A stretch of 37,702 bases of DNA, taken from IMG/VR virus record IMGVR_UViG_3300025154_002803, positions 1-37,702 of that record; one strand, 5' to 3'. The stretch is from a virus. Below the pieces are notes generated by a model. It saw nothing but the letters and a program-made list of their open reading frames with translations. It did not search any database and was not told where the DNA came from. A program made the translations under genes and the position numbers. Below, piece by piece: positions 22,862 through 31,139 of this stretch (its first letter is position 1; each line of letters opens with the position of its first letter).

Positions 22862-23356
22862 ATGAATAACATTAGAAATAATTCAGGTTGGCAATTATTG
22901 CGTACAGTTGAGGCGGTTGATAATCCGGCCCTGGCTGCAAATACTTTCGATAGTAAACCTGTATATGCTCAGGGCATAAACGCAAATGTTATCAGGGGTT
23001 TGGAACTTATCCTTGCAGCAATTGGCGATGAAAACGGCACCGTAGGAGTTCGTCTCTGGGGCGGAAGGAATGTAGATAGCGGCCCGGCGCAGCTTATCGC
23101 GGATATCACATTTACATTGGGCACAATGGCGTGTAATAAAGATCCGCAAATCCAACAAGCAACTACTTTGACGCGGTACGCCGATTCAGCCGCGATTACT
23201 CCATATTGGCCTACAGATATTAAGGCTGTAAATAGCGGAAATAATTTGTTGTGTACCATAAGTTTTGATGGTCTGGATATCGCATGGATTGCGGCGGAAG
23301 TAATTTCACTTACCAATGTGACACGCGCGGATGTATTTTTTGGATATTTCAGTTAA
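22862..23356 (+). CDS. Beta-sandwich-like virion protein of unknown function
   Basis: 164 aa, starting one base after the beta-helix gene stop. The sequence is rich in beta strands (LELILAAIGDENGTVGVRLWGGRN, then PAQLIADITFTLGTM and LLCTISFDGLDIAWIAAEVISLTN) and resembles small virion decoration or carbohydrate-binding domains in planctomycete phages, but I cannot name a family. It is co-expressed with the beta-helix protein and ends directly before the gp10-like gene. Confidence 0.55.
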   Translation: MNNIRNNSGWQLLRTVEAVDNPALAANTFDSKPVYAQGINANVIRGLELILAAIGDENGTVGVRLWGGRNVDSGPAQLIADITFTLGTMACNKDPQIQQATTLTRYADSAAITPYWPTDIKAVNSGNNLLCTISFDGLDIAWIAAEVISLTNVTRADVFFGYFS

Positions 23357-23809
23357 ATGGCAAAATCGGTATCAAATTTTGGTCAGTCAATTTGCAAAGT
23401 AAAAACTTTGTTCTTCGATAGTTCGATTGTAGCTAAAGCGGTAGATTCAGCAACGCGGAAAGTCCTAAACCGAATTGGCGGAATGATAAGGCTCACCGCT
23501 CGAAGGTCTATTAAGAAAGCACCTTCCCATACCGCAGTAAGTAAACCCGGCAAGCCGCCATTTAGTCATACCGGTTTATTGCGAAATTATATCTATTATT
23601 CGTTCGATCAGCAGACAAGGTCAGTTGTAGTTGGACCTGTAGCATTAAATGCCAAGGGTAAAAATGTACCGCATATACTTGAATACAGCGGCACTGCAAA
23701 AATAAAAGGTAAGAATGTTCATATCGCTGCACGGCCATATATGGGACCGGCATTAAAGGTAAGTCAGCCCCGAATGGCAGCTTTATGGAAAAATAGTGTT
23801 CATAAATAA
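23357..23809 (+). CDS. HK97 gp10-like neck/tail component
   Basis: 150 aa, start directly following the previous stop. 'LNRIGGMIRLTARRSIKKAPSHTAVSKPGKPPFSHTGLLRNYIYYSFD' and the end 'HIAARPYMGPALKVSQPRMAALWKNSV' match the usual gp10/minor tail pattern: a basic helical 'G..IR..A..s', a PG.PP.s.tG.Lr motif and a 'RPfm.pAl' end. The family joins tail to neck in siphophages. Confidence is good from the combination of motif and position before the tube. Confidence 0.82.
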   Translation: MAKSVSNFGQSICKVKTLFFDSSIVAKAVDSATRKVLNRIGGMIRLTARRSIKKAPSHTAVSKPGKPPFSHTGLLRNYIYYSFDQQTRSVVVGPVALNAKGKNVPHILEYSGTAKIKGKNVHIAARPYMGPALKVSQPRMAALWKNSVHK

Positions 23810-23829
23810 CAAACTTAAGGAGTTTTAAA

Positions 23830-24273
23830 ATGTCAGTAGATTTTATTTTAGGAATGAATGCAAAGCTTTACCAGGGAGCAAACGATGCAGCCCTGGCAGA
23901 GCTTACGGAAGTTGGCAATGTAAAGGATTTGACGGTTTCTCTTTCAGCTGGTGAGGCAGATGTGACCACCAGGTCAAATTCAGGATGGCGGGCAACTGCA
24001 CCTACACTTCGCGAATGCGAACTTAATTTTAAGATGCAGTGGAAACCATCGGATACTGTTTTTGCCGCGATAAAGACTGCGTTTTTAACATCAGCAACGA
24101 TATGCCTGGCATGTCTGACTGATGCAAAAGATGCGGCGGGAGCCAGCGGGCCGCATGGCAATTTTGCTATAACTAAATTCGATCGCTCAGAAGCACTTGA
24201 AGAGTCGATCAGCGTCGATGTAACCGTCAAAATGAGTAAATATATCGCATGGGTCGATATTGCAGGAGCATAA
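23830..24273 (+). CDS. Major tail tube protein
   Basis: 147 aa with AAGGAG ahead of the start. The order 'NAKLYQGAN...LTEVGNVKDLTVSLSAGEADVTTRSNSGWRATAPTLRECELNFKMQW' and 'SISVDVTVKMSKYIAWVDI' is typical of tail tube proteins (HK97/TP901-1 style), whose hexamers stack to form the tube. It is followed by the tail chaperones and tape measure in the normal order. Confidence 0.85.
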   Translation: MSVDFILGMNAKLYQGANDAALAELTEVGNVKDLTVSLSAGEADVTTRSNSGWRATAPTLRECELNFKMQWKPSDTVFAAIKTAFLTSATICLACLTDAKDAAGASGPHGNFAITKFDRSEALEESISVDVTVKMSKYIAWVDIAGA

Positions 24274-24275
24274 AT

Positions 24276-24725
24276 ATGAAAACATTTACAGATAACGCAA
24301 CGCGGGTCTGGACGATTTCACTTACAATTGATAGTGTAAAAAGGGTTCGGGATTTACTAAATGTAAATCTCCTGGAACCTGAATCGGGCAATCCGCCCCT
24401 GCTTACCCGCATAGCCAGCGATGAAATACTTCTCTGCGACATTATTTTTTGCCTGGTAAAACCGCAGGCCGATGCACTGGGAGTTACTGATTCGCAGTTT
24501 GGCCAGGCCCTGGGTGGTGATGTAATACTTGCTGCGCAAACAGCTTTTTATGAGGAACTTATTGATTTTTTCCAGAAACGGGGCAGAACCGATCGGGCCA
24601 AAGCAGCTCTGACCCAGCAGAAAATGATCAATATGGCAATAGAGGCAGTGACAAACAATCTAAGTCAAGTCGATCTCGACAAGGAGCTGGTGAAAATAAT
24701 GTCTGGCGGACAATCTATACCTTAG
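24276..24725 (+). CDS. Tail assembly chaperone, gpG-like
   Basis: Start at ATG 24276, seven bases after CAGGAG; 149 aa. The order tube, this gene, short -1 frame ORF, tape measure is the lambda G-T arrangement. The N-terminus (TRVWTISLTIDSVKRVRDLL) and helical C-terminus fit the family. The last codons before TAG are VKIMSGGQSIP. It would hold the tape measure protein during tail assembly. The shift relation to the next ORF is described there. Confidence 0.75.
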   Translation: MKTFTDNATRVWTISLTIDSVKRVRDLLNVNLLEPESGNPPLLTRIASDEILLCDIIFCLVKPQADALGVTDSQFGQALGGDVILAAQTAFYEELIDFFQKRGRTDRAKAALTQQKMINMAIEAVTNNLSQVDLDKELVKIMSGGQSIP

Positions 24726-25003
24726 CAGGTCTTTTGGGTATTGATCCGGGTCCATTTTCACTACGTGAACTTTGGTGGATGAGCGAGGCAATTGAGTTTC
24801 GAGACAAAACCGAATGGAATAGAATTTCGGCATTGATGGCCTTGCTGTGCAATATCAATCGTGACCCAAAAAGAACAAAGTCATTTAGCCCGGCTGATTT
24901 TAATCCATATATGCAAAAGCAGGCCGCCAGGCAAAATGTCATCGAAGTAAAAGACAGCCAATCTAAGGCATTATTTAAAGAAGCTTTCGAAGGAAGAAAA
25001 TAA
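24701..25003 (+). CDS. gpGT-like T segment in -1 frame of tail chaperone
   Basis: In the -1 frame relative to the G gene, the coding pattern starts at least at VWRTIYTLAGLLGIDPGPFSLRELWWMSEA (about 24701-24790). This matches the conserved start of T segments in G-GT chaperones (W...y.LAG..Gi.P..lt.rEL..M). The first possible start codon (TTG 24734) lies after part of this motif and no ATG precedes it, so expression by -1 frameshifting from the G gene is likely. I do not see a canonical X-XXY-YYZ heptamer near 24690-24700, only the AAAATAAT run, so the shift site is open. The 3' end joins the tape measure gene (TAATG). Confidence 0.65.
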   Translation, partial: VWRTIYTLAGLLGIDPGPFSLRELWWMSEAIEFRDKTEWNRISALMALLCNINRDPKRTKSFSPADFNPYMQKQAARQNVIEVKDSQSKALFKEAFEGRK

Positions 25004-26943
25004 TGGCAAATTCAGGCGCAATAAAAGCTGGAGCAGCTTACGTTCAAATCTTCGCAGATAAAAGTCCATTGATGCGGGGCCTGCGCGCGGCCCAGGTAAG
25101 TTTAAGAGCCTGGGGTAATACAATCTCGTCATTTGGCAGAAAAATGATCGCTGTCGGCAGTGCTGCTATCGCCCCGCTGGTTGGTGCAGCAAAGTATTTT
25201 TCTACGTACGGAGATAATATTGCAAAGATGTCGAGAAGGACTGGTATTGCTGTTGAATCTCTTAGCGCACTTGGATTTGCAGCAGAGCAGGAAGGAAGCA
25301 GCCTGGAAACAGTCGAAAAAGGAATCCGCAGGATGCAGCAGAGTATTCTCGATGCGAATATGGGATTAAAAACGGCAACTGATATTTACGGCCAGCTTGG
25401 ATTAAGTGCAAAATCTTTCGAAGGTTTAAACCCCGAAGAGCAGTTCCGTCTTTTGGCCGATAGCCTCAGTCAAATAGAAGATCCATCAAAGCGAGCAGCA
25501 ATTGCGATGCGAATATTCGGCAGAAGTGGAACTGCCCTACTGCCTCTATTTGAACGCGGAGCGGCCGGGATGGATGAATTAATGAAAGAAGCTAAAGAGC
25601 TTGGTCTTGTCTTATCGAGCGAAGATGCCGCATCAGCGGAAGAACTTAATGATGCATTAAATCGTATGTGGCGAACAATTAAGATGTCATATGCTAACCT
25701 TGGCGCAGCTATCGCTCCAATTATAACAGATTTATCTAATAAAATTGCGTTAGTTATAGCAAAAACATCAAACTGGATTAAAGAAAACCGTAGTGTAATT
25801 CATATGACCCTGTGGCTTGGCGCAGCTCTTGTATCCGCCGGAGGCGCTTTTGTCGTCTTTGGAAACGCTCTAAAGTTTGCAGGTAGTATTTTCGGTACAA
25901 TAAGCAGCTGCTTTGCACTTATAAAAACTGCCCTGCTATGGATTTTATCACCGCTTGGGATGGTAATTACCGCAGTAACTGCTGCAACGGCTGCATTTTT
26001 ATATTTCACAGGATATGGCGGCGGGCTTATGCAATGGCTTGGCAGATGTTTCAATTCATTAAAGGAAGATGTAATACTCGCATTTGATGGAATATCAAAG
26101 GCTCTTGCCAAAGGAGATTTAGGATTGGCGGCTCGAATTGCCTGGCTTCTTGTAAAGCTTGAATGGCTAAAAGCAAAACAGTGGCTTCTTGAAATCTGGT
26201 ATTCAGTGAAACTCAAAGTCCTGGAATACTGGTATTCGGCAATTCACGGAATAGTTGATAGTTTTAACATTGCTGTTTATGGAATACAGAGCAGCAGGAT
26301 TGACACCGTTGCCCTGCTGAAAACTGCATGGGCAGGTTTCAAACAGTATTATGGCAGTATAGTCGATTGGCTTGCCAAAAAAATGCTTAGAATATGGATA
26401 TGGTGGAAGAAACTTATTGATCCAACTTTTGATGCTGATTTTGCCAAGCAATCTATCGATGACCAGTTTGAAAGCGATAGAAAAGAGCGGCAAGAGCAGA
26501 CCAATAAGGATATGCAGGAAATTGAAAAGGATAGAACTGAAAAACGCAGTGAAGTTGAAAAACAGCTTAATGCTCAGCTTCTCGCATCCCGGCAATTGCT
26601 TGACGAAGATATGCAAAAGCAAAATGATGAGGCTGAGGCCAAAAGTAAACAGATAGTCGATGAGCTTGCCAAAACAAAAAGAGAGTTCGATGATTCTATT
26701 GCCAGGGCCAATGAGCCTGTGCAGCCAAAACAGATGGCTAAATTGCCATCTAACAAATGGCAGCTTGGATCATCAGCATTAGATAAGGTCTCGACAACTG
26801 GAACCTTCAGTGCATTTGGCTTATCGCAGCTTGGAGCAGGCGGCGTGATGCAGAAAATTGCGGATGCAACCATGCGCACAGCAGAGGCAACAGAAGATAT
26901 AGCTGATAATACATCCGGCGGCGGCGCAGAGTTTGGGGACTGA
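25003..26943 (+). CDS. Tail tape measure protein
   Basis: 646 aa. N-terminus 'VQIFADKSPLMRGLRAAQVSLRAWGNTISSFGRKM' and the 'MSRRTGIAVESLSALGFAAEQEGSSLETVEKGIRRMQ' section are typical of phage tape measure proteins. 'AIAMRIFGRSGTALLPLFERGAAGMDELM' also fits. Three hydrophobic segments follow (about 269-345), then a long charged coiled coil (~480-560, with runs of E, K and Q). The protein sets tail length and is ejected with DNA, the hydrophobic part helping membrane passage. At ~0.15 nm per residue this length suggests a tail near 95-100 nm (inference). Confidence 0.88.
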   Translation: MANSGAIKAGAAYVQIFADKSPLMRGLRAAQVSLRAWGNTISSFGRKMIAVGSAAIAPLVGAAKYFSTYGDNIAKMSRRTGIAVESLSALGFAAEQEGSSLETVEKGIRRMQQSILDANMGLKTATDIYGQLGLSAKSFEGLNPEEQFRLLADSLSQIEDPSKRAAIAMRIFGRSGTALLPLFERGAAGMDELMKEAKELGLVLSSEDAASAEELNDALNRMWRTIKMSYANLGAAIAPIITDLSNKIALVIAKTSNWIKENRSVIHMTLWLGAALVSAGGAFVVFGNALKFAGSIFGTISSCFALIKTALLWILSPLGMVITAVTAATAAFLYFTGYGGGLMQWLGRCFNSLKEDVILAFDGISKALAKGDLGLAARIAWLLVKLEWLKAKQWLLEIWYSVKLKVLEYWYSAIHGIVDSFNIAVYGIQSSRIDTVALLKTAWAGFKQYYGSIVDWLAKKMLRIWIWWKKLIDPTFDADFAKQSIDDQFESDRKERQEQTNKDMQEIEKDRTEKRSEVEKQLNAQLLASRQLLDEDMQKQNDEAEAKSKQIVDELAKTKREFDDSIARANEPVQPKQMAKLPSNKWQLGSSALDKVSTTGTFSAFGLSQLGAGGVMQKIADATMRTAEATEDIADNTSGGGAEFGD

Positions 26944-26945
26944 CA

Positions 26946-27740
26946 ATGGCAGATGAAATTACAGTAGCTGAGAGATGGTCGAGCAGGAAGACTGCAACAG
27001 GCAGCAGTAAAGGCAGCACTGTTGAATATATTATCCAGGGAACTGATGATGATATTGCTGCGTTGGAGGAACTTTTGTCAGCTTGTCCTGATACATGGAA
27101 CGAAGTTCCGCGTTCAGGCAGAAGCGTCGAACAAATCGCCGATAAAATCTGGATAGGCACTGTAACTTACGGCTACGGCAGTAAAAACACCAATGATATT
27201 GAGTACAACTTTGATACCGGCGGTGGGACGCAAAAGATTACTCAAACTATCTCACCTCTGACAGTTAGAGCATATGGTAATCAGCCACCTGATTTCAAAG
27301 GTGCAATAAATGTTGATGATAACAGTGTCAATGGCATAGATATTATTGTCCCTGTATATAATTTCAGCGAGACAAGGCAGGTAAGCTCGAATTTGATAAA
27401 TGATGGTTTTAAATCTGCAATATTTACTCTTGTCAGCAAAGTTAATAATGCCCCGTGGCATGGCTTTGCAGGAGGTGAAGTCTTATTTATGGGTGCATCA
27501 GGCTCAAGGCATAGCAGAACTGGTGATGTTGAATTAACTTATAAATTCGCTGCAAGCCCGAATAAATCCAATATAACGATAGGCAGCATATCTGGCATCG
27601 AGAAAAAAGGCTGGGAGTATCTATGGGTACGTTATGAAAAAAGCACTGACCAGAATTGCCTGATTCAGGTTCCAAAATCGGTATATGTGCATCAGGTATA
27701 TGAATCGGGCACTTTTACAGCTTTAGGACTGGGTAACTGA
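26946..27740 (+). CDS. Putative distal tail/baseplate protein
   Basis: 264 aa. It follows the tape measure, the usual place of distal tail proteins. Sequence features are beta-rich: an N-terminal domain with 'TAEYIIQGTDDD'-like strands (actual: VEYIIQGTDDDIAALEELL), a middle part 'VTYGYGSKNTNDIEYNFDTGGGTQKITQTIS', and a C-terminal 'WEYLWVRYEKSTDQNCLIQVPKSVYVHQVYESGTFTALGLG'. I recognise no exact family. Position and the final aromatic domain suggest a ring protein joining tube and fibre. Confidence 0.6.
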   Translation: MADEITVAERWSSRKTATGSSKGSTVEYIIQGTDDDIAALEELLSACPDTWNEVPRSGRSVEQIADKIWIGTVTYGYGSKNTNDIEYNFDTGGGTQKITQTISPLTVRAYGNQPPDFKGAINVDDNSVNGIDIIVPVYNFSETRQVSSNLINDGFKSAIFTLVSKVNNAPWHGFAGGEVLFMGASGSRHSRTGDVELTYKFAASPNKSNITIGSISGIEKKGWEYLWVRYEKSTDQNCLIQVPKSVYVHQVYESGTFTALGLGN

Positions 27741-27741
27741 T

Positions 27742-28578
27742 ATGGCTGATACATTTAAAAAAGTCCGCGACGGTGAAAAGTTAAAAATACCTGCCCGCAC
27801 ATACAACGCGATGGTTGATGCTGCTGCAGATTATCAAAATAGAAAAAATAAACTAACAACAGGTTCAGGTAATACACTTCCTGCAAATATGGTTTATATC
27901 AAAAATACAAGCGGTATTGATGTTGGCAGGTTCAATATCCTTGGGATATCAGGCAGTGTAATTTCTGCAAGCAATCCAAACTTTTTAAATCAAATAATTC
28001 TTATTGGTACAAAGCCTTTATGGCCTAATCACAGTTTAAGCAGATTCGTTGTCACTGCTGAACCTATAAATAATAATAAAATAGGCCGTGCATATATATC
28101 GGGTTTAGTGCCTGTAAAAATCTATTTACCCAATCCTTATGATGATAGATATAATGGTTTTGCAGATATATACCCCGATGATGTAACAAGACTGAAAACT
28201 GCCATATCGCCGGGACCTGTTACTGTGATGTTCCTTGATTTTTTCAGCGGCCATGATGGAAGTCATAATTATTCGGCAGTTATAAAACTCAATTACTCTG
28301 AAAATCCTGTCAGGCGGGCAAGATGCATTGAAAATGCGCCGGACTATGCTGTTATTGCGGCAAATCTTTACAAAAATGATGTAGAGCAGACATCGGGCAG
28401 TGAATCAGCAATAAGGGTGTATTGTAGCATTTTTGGGGGAGGATGGCGTTTGGATTCGGCTATGCCTAAACTTCAGACAGGCGATATTATATACGTCACA
28501 AATATCGATGGCAAATGGCGGTGTCTGACAACATTTATTCCTTATGTAAGCTGCGACTGCGATTCGGTGGAGATTTAG
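27742..28578 (+). CDS. Tail-tip protein of unknown family
   Basis: 278 aa. 'FKKVRDGEKLKIPARTYNAMVDAAADYQNRKNK' at the start looks like a helical connecting segment found at the head of several phage tail-fibre chains. The rest is beta-rich with small residues, ending in 'IPYVSCDCDSVEI' with a CDC cluster. It is encoded between the distal tail protein and the fibre with carbohydrate-binding repeats, so it is likely part of the tip. Confidence 0.6.
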   Translation: MADTFKKVRDGEKLKIPARTYNAMVDAAADYQNRKNKLTTGSGNTLPANMVYIKNTSGIDVGRFNILGISGSVISASNPNFLNQIILIGTKPLWPNHSLSRFVVTAEPINNNKIGRAYISGLVPVKIYLPNPYDDRYNGFADIYPDDVTRLKTAISPGPVTVMFLDFFSGHDGSHNYSAVIKLNYSENPVRRARCIENAPDYAVIAANLYKNDVEQTSGSESAIRVYCSIFGGGWRLDSAMPKLQTGDIIYVTNIDGKWRCLTTFIPYVSCDCDSVEI

Positions 28579-28585
28579 TGAAAAG

Positions 28586-30106
28586 ATGTCAATCGGCAAA
28601 TCCATACATGTTGATAAAGTCTCCGGTAAGGTAAAGTTCCTTGAATCACAAAATAAGGTTATAGCAACCTGCGGTTTCCCGCAAAGAATAACGCTGACAT
28701 TTTCTGATATACACGAGGCAGGTTTTAGTTGCGGGTATACCTATGAAGATGATTGTGATACACCGCCGTGGGTAAATCCTAACAGAAAATTTATCTTAAA
28801 TAAAACTGCTGATGCAGGTGGTGTTATTGCTTATGAATGTAATGATACAATTTTCAGAGTCAGATTTATAATGCAATATATAACTTATGATGGCAGCGGC
28901 TTTCGCAGATATGTCTGGGTTTACTTGTACCGGAAAACAGCTATAGCTTATTGTATATGCCCGCTATTTATGTCGGGATGGGAGCATATATGGCAGGATG
29001 AATTCAGTGACGAGTTTCAACCGATTACCGATAGTGCCTCTTTTATAGTTGGCAATACCGGTCTAAGTATTAATACAGGCGAGCAATACTTATGTATCAA
29101 ACACAGAAGGGCCTGGTCAGATTATAAGGTATGGAGCGGTTACACTCCCTCCAATTGGCAGGACAATAAACAATATAATGTAGGAGAACTCGTTTGGGCA
29201 ACAAATGGCGATATAGTTATCTGCAATACGCAGCATACATCGACATTTTCGACACAACCGGTAACAGGTGAAAGCTGGACAGGTAAATGGCAGTGGGCGA
29301 CATACAGCTATAGACATGGCGTTGATATTGTCACAGGGACAGATGGTAAAAAATATTATTGCAGAAGAATACATACTTCCGATCCGTCAAATAAACCGAT
29401 TACCGGAGGAAGCTGGGGTTTATATTGGGGTAGTTGTCCTGCGGAATGGAATAGCAATACAACTTATACATCAGGCCAGGTTGCAATGTATGGTGATAAT
29501 GTTGTTAGATCACGATACAACTATGTTAATAATAAAGGTCATACTCCTGATGTAGATAATGACAGTTGTCTTTATGACTATTGGTGGGAAGTTATATTTG
29601 ACCATAATTTTACAAACTGGTCATCCGGCAGATTGTATTCAGGAGGAGGCGGTAACAGCAGAATAGTAGGTACTGATAATAAAGGTTATAAATGTATAAA
29701 GGCTCATCAGCCCCATGCGGACAATAGACCAATCACAGGCAGTAGCTGGCAGGATTATTGGGAATTTGAATATAAAAAGAACACCCCTGAAATTGACCCT
29801 GACTGGAAAGAGTATTGGGCAAAGATAAAGTGCGATACGCTTTTTCAGGAAGGCAGGTTTTTGGTAAATGAACAGATGGATGAATTCGTTACAGGACGGT
29901 GGGGCAAGGTTGAATTTTCAGCGGAAATACCGGAGTTTCTTGTGTGGCTGTGCGATTATGAATACAAGGTAGGCGATATGGTTGTCGGTGATGACCAGCA
30001 GGTTTATGCGTGCGAGATTGATCACACTTCGTTTTTTGACAATAAACCTGTAAGCGGAACAAGTTGGAATGATTATTGGATTTTAGCAGAATGTGCTGGA
30101 GGTTAG
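28586..30106 (+). CDS. Tail fibre with five carbohydrate-binding-like repeats
   Basis: 506 aa. After ~180 residues of beta-rich N-terminus (cysteine-containing) come five repeats of about 55-65 residues with the pattern 'W..n..Y..Gd.V....g..y.c...H.s...nkPitG.sW..yW'. Clear examples are 'NKQYNVGELVWATNGDIVICNTQHTS' with 'QPVTGESWTGKW', 'KKYYCRRIHTSDPSNKPITGGSWGLYW', and 'QVYACEIDHTSFFDNKPVSGTSWNDYW'. The pattern is that of small aromatic-rich carbohydrate-binding modules (CBM5/12-like). Tandem copies suggest avid binding to cell-surface glycans, so this is the best candidate for the host-recognition fibre. It overlaps nothing and is followed by a cysteine-rich protein. Confidence 0.75.
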   Translation: MSIGKSIHVDKVSGKVKFLESQNKVIATCGFPQRITLTFSDIHEAGFSCGYTYEDDCDTPPWVNPNRKFILNKTADAGGVIAYECNDTIFRVRFIMQYITYDGSGFRRYVWVYLYRKTAIAYCICPLFMSGWEHIWQDEFSDEFQPITDSASFIVGNTGLSINTGEQYLCIKHRRAWSDYKVWSGYTPSNWQDNKQYNVGELVWATNGDIVICNTQHTSTFSTQPVTGESWTGKWQWATYSYRHGVDIVTGTDGKKYYCRRIHTSDPSNKPITGGSWGLYWGSCPAEWNSNTTYTSGQVAMYGDNVVRSRYNYVNNKGHTPDVDNDSCLYDYWWEVIFDHNFTNWSSGRLYSGGGGNSRIVGTDNKGYKCIKAHQPHADNRPITGSSWQDYWEFEYKKNTPEIDPDWKEYWAKIKCDTLFQEGRFLVNEQMDEFVTGRWGKVEFSAEIPEFLVWLCDYEYKVGDMVVGDDQQVYACEIDHTSFFDNKPVSGTSWNDYWILAECAGG

Positions 30107-30110
30107 TAAT

Positions 30111-30485
30111 ATGGGCTGCTGCAATGGTAAAATAAAACAAGAGCTTGGCATAATTCCAAAGGTTAGAAAAATTAAAAATATTGCCGAAGGTTTTGCGAAA
30201 CTTGCGGTAAGGAGAGCAGGCATAGATTTTAAATATGCTAAAGAGAGATTTGCTATTTGTGAAAGCTGTGATAATATCACCTGTCTCAAAGAGAGTGAAT
30301 TCTTAGCCTGGCTTGCTGAAAATAAGATTGAAGTTTTAAAGAATTTGGAGTCTTTGGAAAAATTGAGCGATTTACCAATCAAGCCGCACAGAGCTTTGAC
30401 GCGGAGGTATTGCATAAAATGTAAGTGCAATATTATGGCAAAAGTTCATAGCAAAGAAGAAAGGTGTCCGGAAAAAAAATGGTAA
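30111..30485 (+). CDS. Cysteine-rich phage protein
   Basis: Start at ATG 30111, eight bases after GGAGG; 124 aa. It opens MGCCNGK, then a basic helix (KVRKIKNIAEGFAKLAVRRAG), then a Cys motif 'ICESCDNITCL', and ends 'RYCIKCKCNIMAKVHSKEERCPEKKW'. The last motif (C..C.C...K......CP..KW) is common in small phage tail-region proteins and probably binds zinc. It is the last phage-like gene; function unknown. Confidence 0.75.
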   Translation: MGCCNGKIKQELGIIPKVRKIKNIAEGFAKLAVRRAGIDFKYAKERFAICESCDNITCLKESEFLAWLAENKIEVLKNLESLEKLSDLPIKPHRALTRRYCIKCKCNIMAKVHSKEERCPEKKW

Positions 30486-30880
30486 AACTCTTGTGCAAGA
30501 GGTCGCAAGTTCGGGGTTTAATTCAATCGCTATCTTATGTGAGATTCTATAAAATTTGATGGCCAGGTAATCTCTGTATCTCGAAAGCATGTTTCAATTT
30601 CACGTTTGTCAATATAGGTTCTTCATCGAAAAAGGCCAAGGTATTTATCTATTGGCATTCGGATACTGACGAGATTGCCAAAGACAAAATAAATACAAAA
30701 TTTCTATTGGTAAAATAGGCAAACTTCAAATGTCTAATCCATTGTTTTCACTTACATTTTTAACTTTTTGCTTTTCCAGTGCCATATTGTTGTCACCCAT
30801 AGAAAAATTATCTGGATTTTTTTCTTGCATCTTGCTCATATAGTTTTTTAATATAATATAGACAATTGAATATCGATAAT
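30486..30880. other. Gap with no convincing gene; probable right edge of phage region
   Basis: No open frame here has a good ribosome site. A 14-bp near-palindrome (CTCTTG-TG-CAAGAG, 30488-30501) lies just after the last phage gene. A frame reading KKAKVFIYWHSDTDEIAKDKI (about 30630-30700) looks protein-like but has no start and may be a gene remnant. A TATAAT at 30852-30857, with TTGCTC only 14 bp upstream, could be a promoter for the downstream unit. Confidence 0.4.
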
Positions 30881-30923
30881 TGAAATCACTGAGATTTCAT
30901 ACGCTCCAAGAAAATTGCGAAGT

Positions 30924-31055
30924 CATGGCTTTGCGGCTGTGGAAAGTTCCAGAGTTGTATGAAAGGCTCGGTGCTATTTGTTTTTGCGCAGTAAGAAATC
31001 TGGGCAATGAAATAGCACCGTTTGCTTTTCCCGCTCTGGTAGGCTTTCGCAAGCC
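30924..31055 (+). ncRNA. Structured RNA element upstream of the RHS gene
   Basis: Several nested helices can be drawn. CATGGC (30924-30929) pairs with GCTGTG (30936-30941, two wobbles). CCAGAG (30949-30954) pairs with CTCTGG (31034-31039). Inside that is CGGTGCTATTT (30969-30979) with AAATAGCACCG (31010-31020), a perfect 11-bp stem, capped by TTGC..GCAA and CAG..CTG. Then GGCTT-TCGC-AAGCC (31042-31055). The ordered set of helices within 130 nt, about 85 nt before the RHS start codon, resembles a riboswitch or cis-regulatory leader. I could not match it to a known class; c-di-GMP, cobalamin and TPP consensus cores are absent. Confidence 0.5.
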
Positions 31056-31139
31056 GTCTTGGACGTGGTTTAGCGGCGGTGCTTTATGTTAAGTACGCCG
31101 GTAATATAAAGAGGAATTCATATACAGGAAGGAATCGTT

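Noticed and set aside
30488-30520. tRNA 3' remnant marking a phage attachment site (AGGTCGCAAGTTCG)
   Set aside because: The T-loop would read TTCGGGG instead of TTCRANN, and no matching direct repeat was found at the left side of the phage region.
30924-31055. Known riboswitch (c-di-GMP-I, TPP, cobalamin) or RNase P
   Set aside because: Single short resemblances (CTGAGA, GGAAAGTTCC) exist, but the conserved cores of these families are missing.
30880-31092. 70-codon ORF upstream of the RHS gene
   Set aside because: It spans the perfect hairpins of the leader and has no ribosome site.
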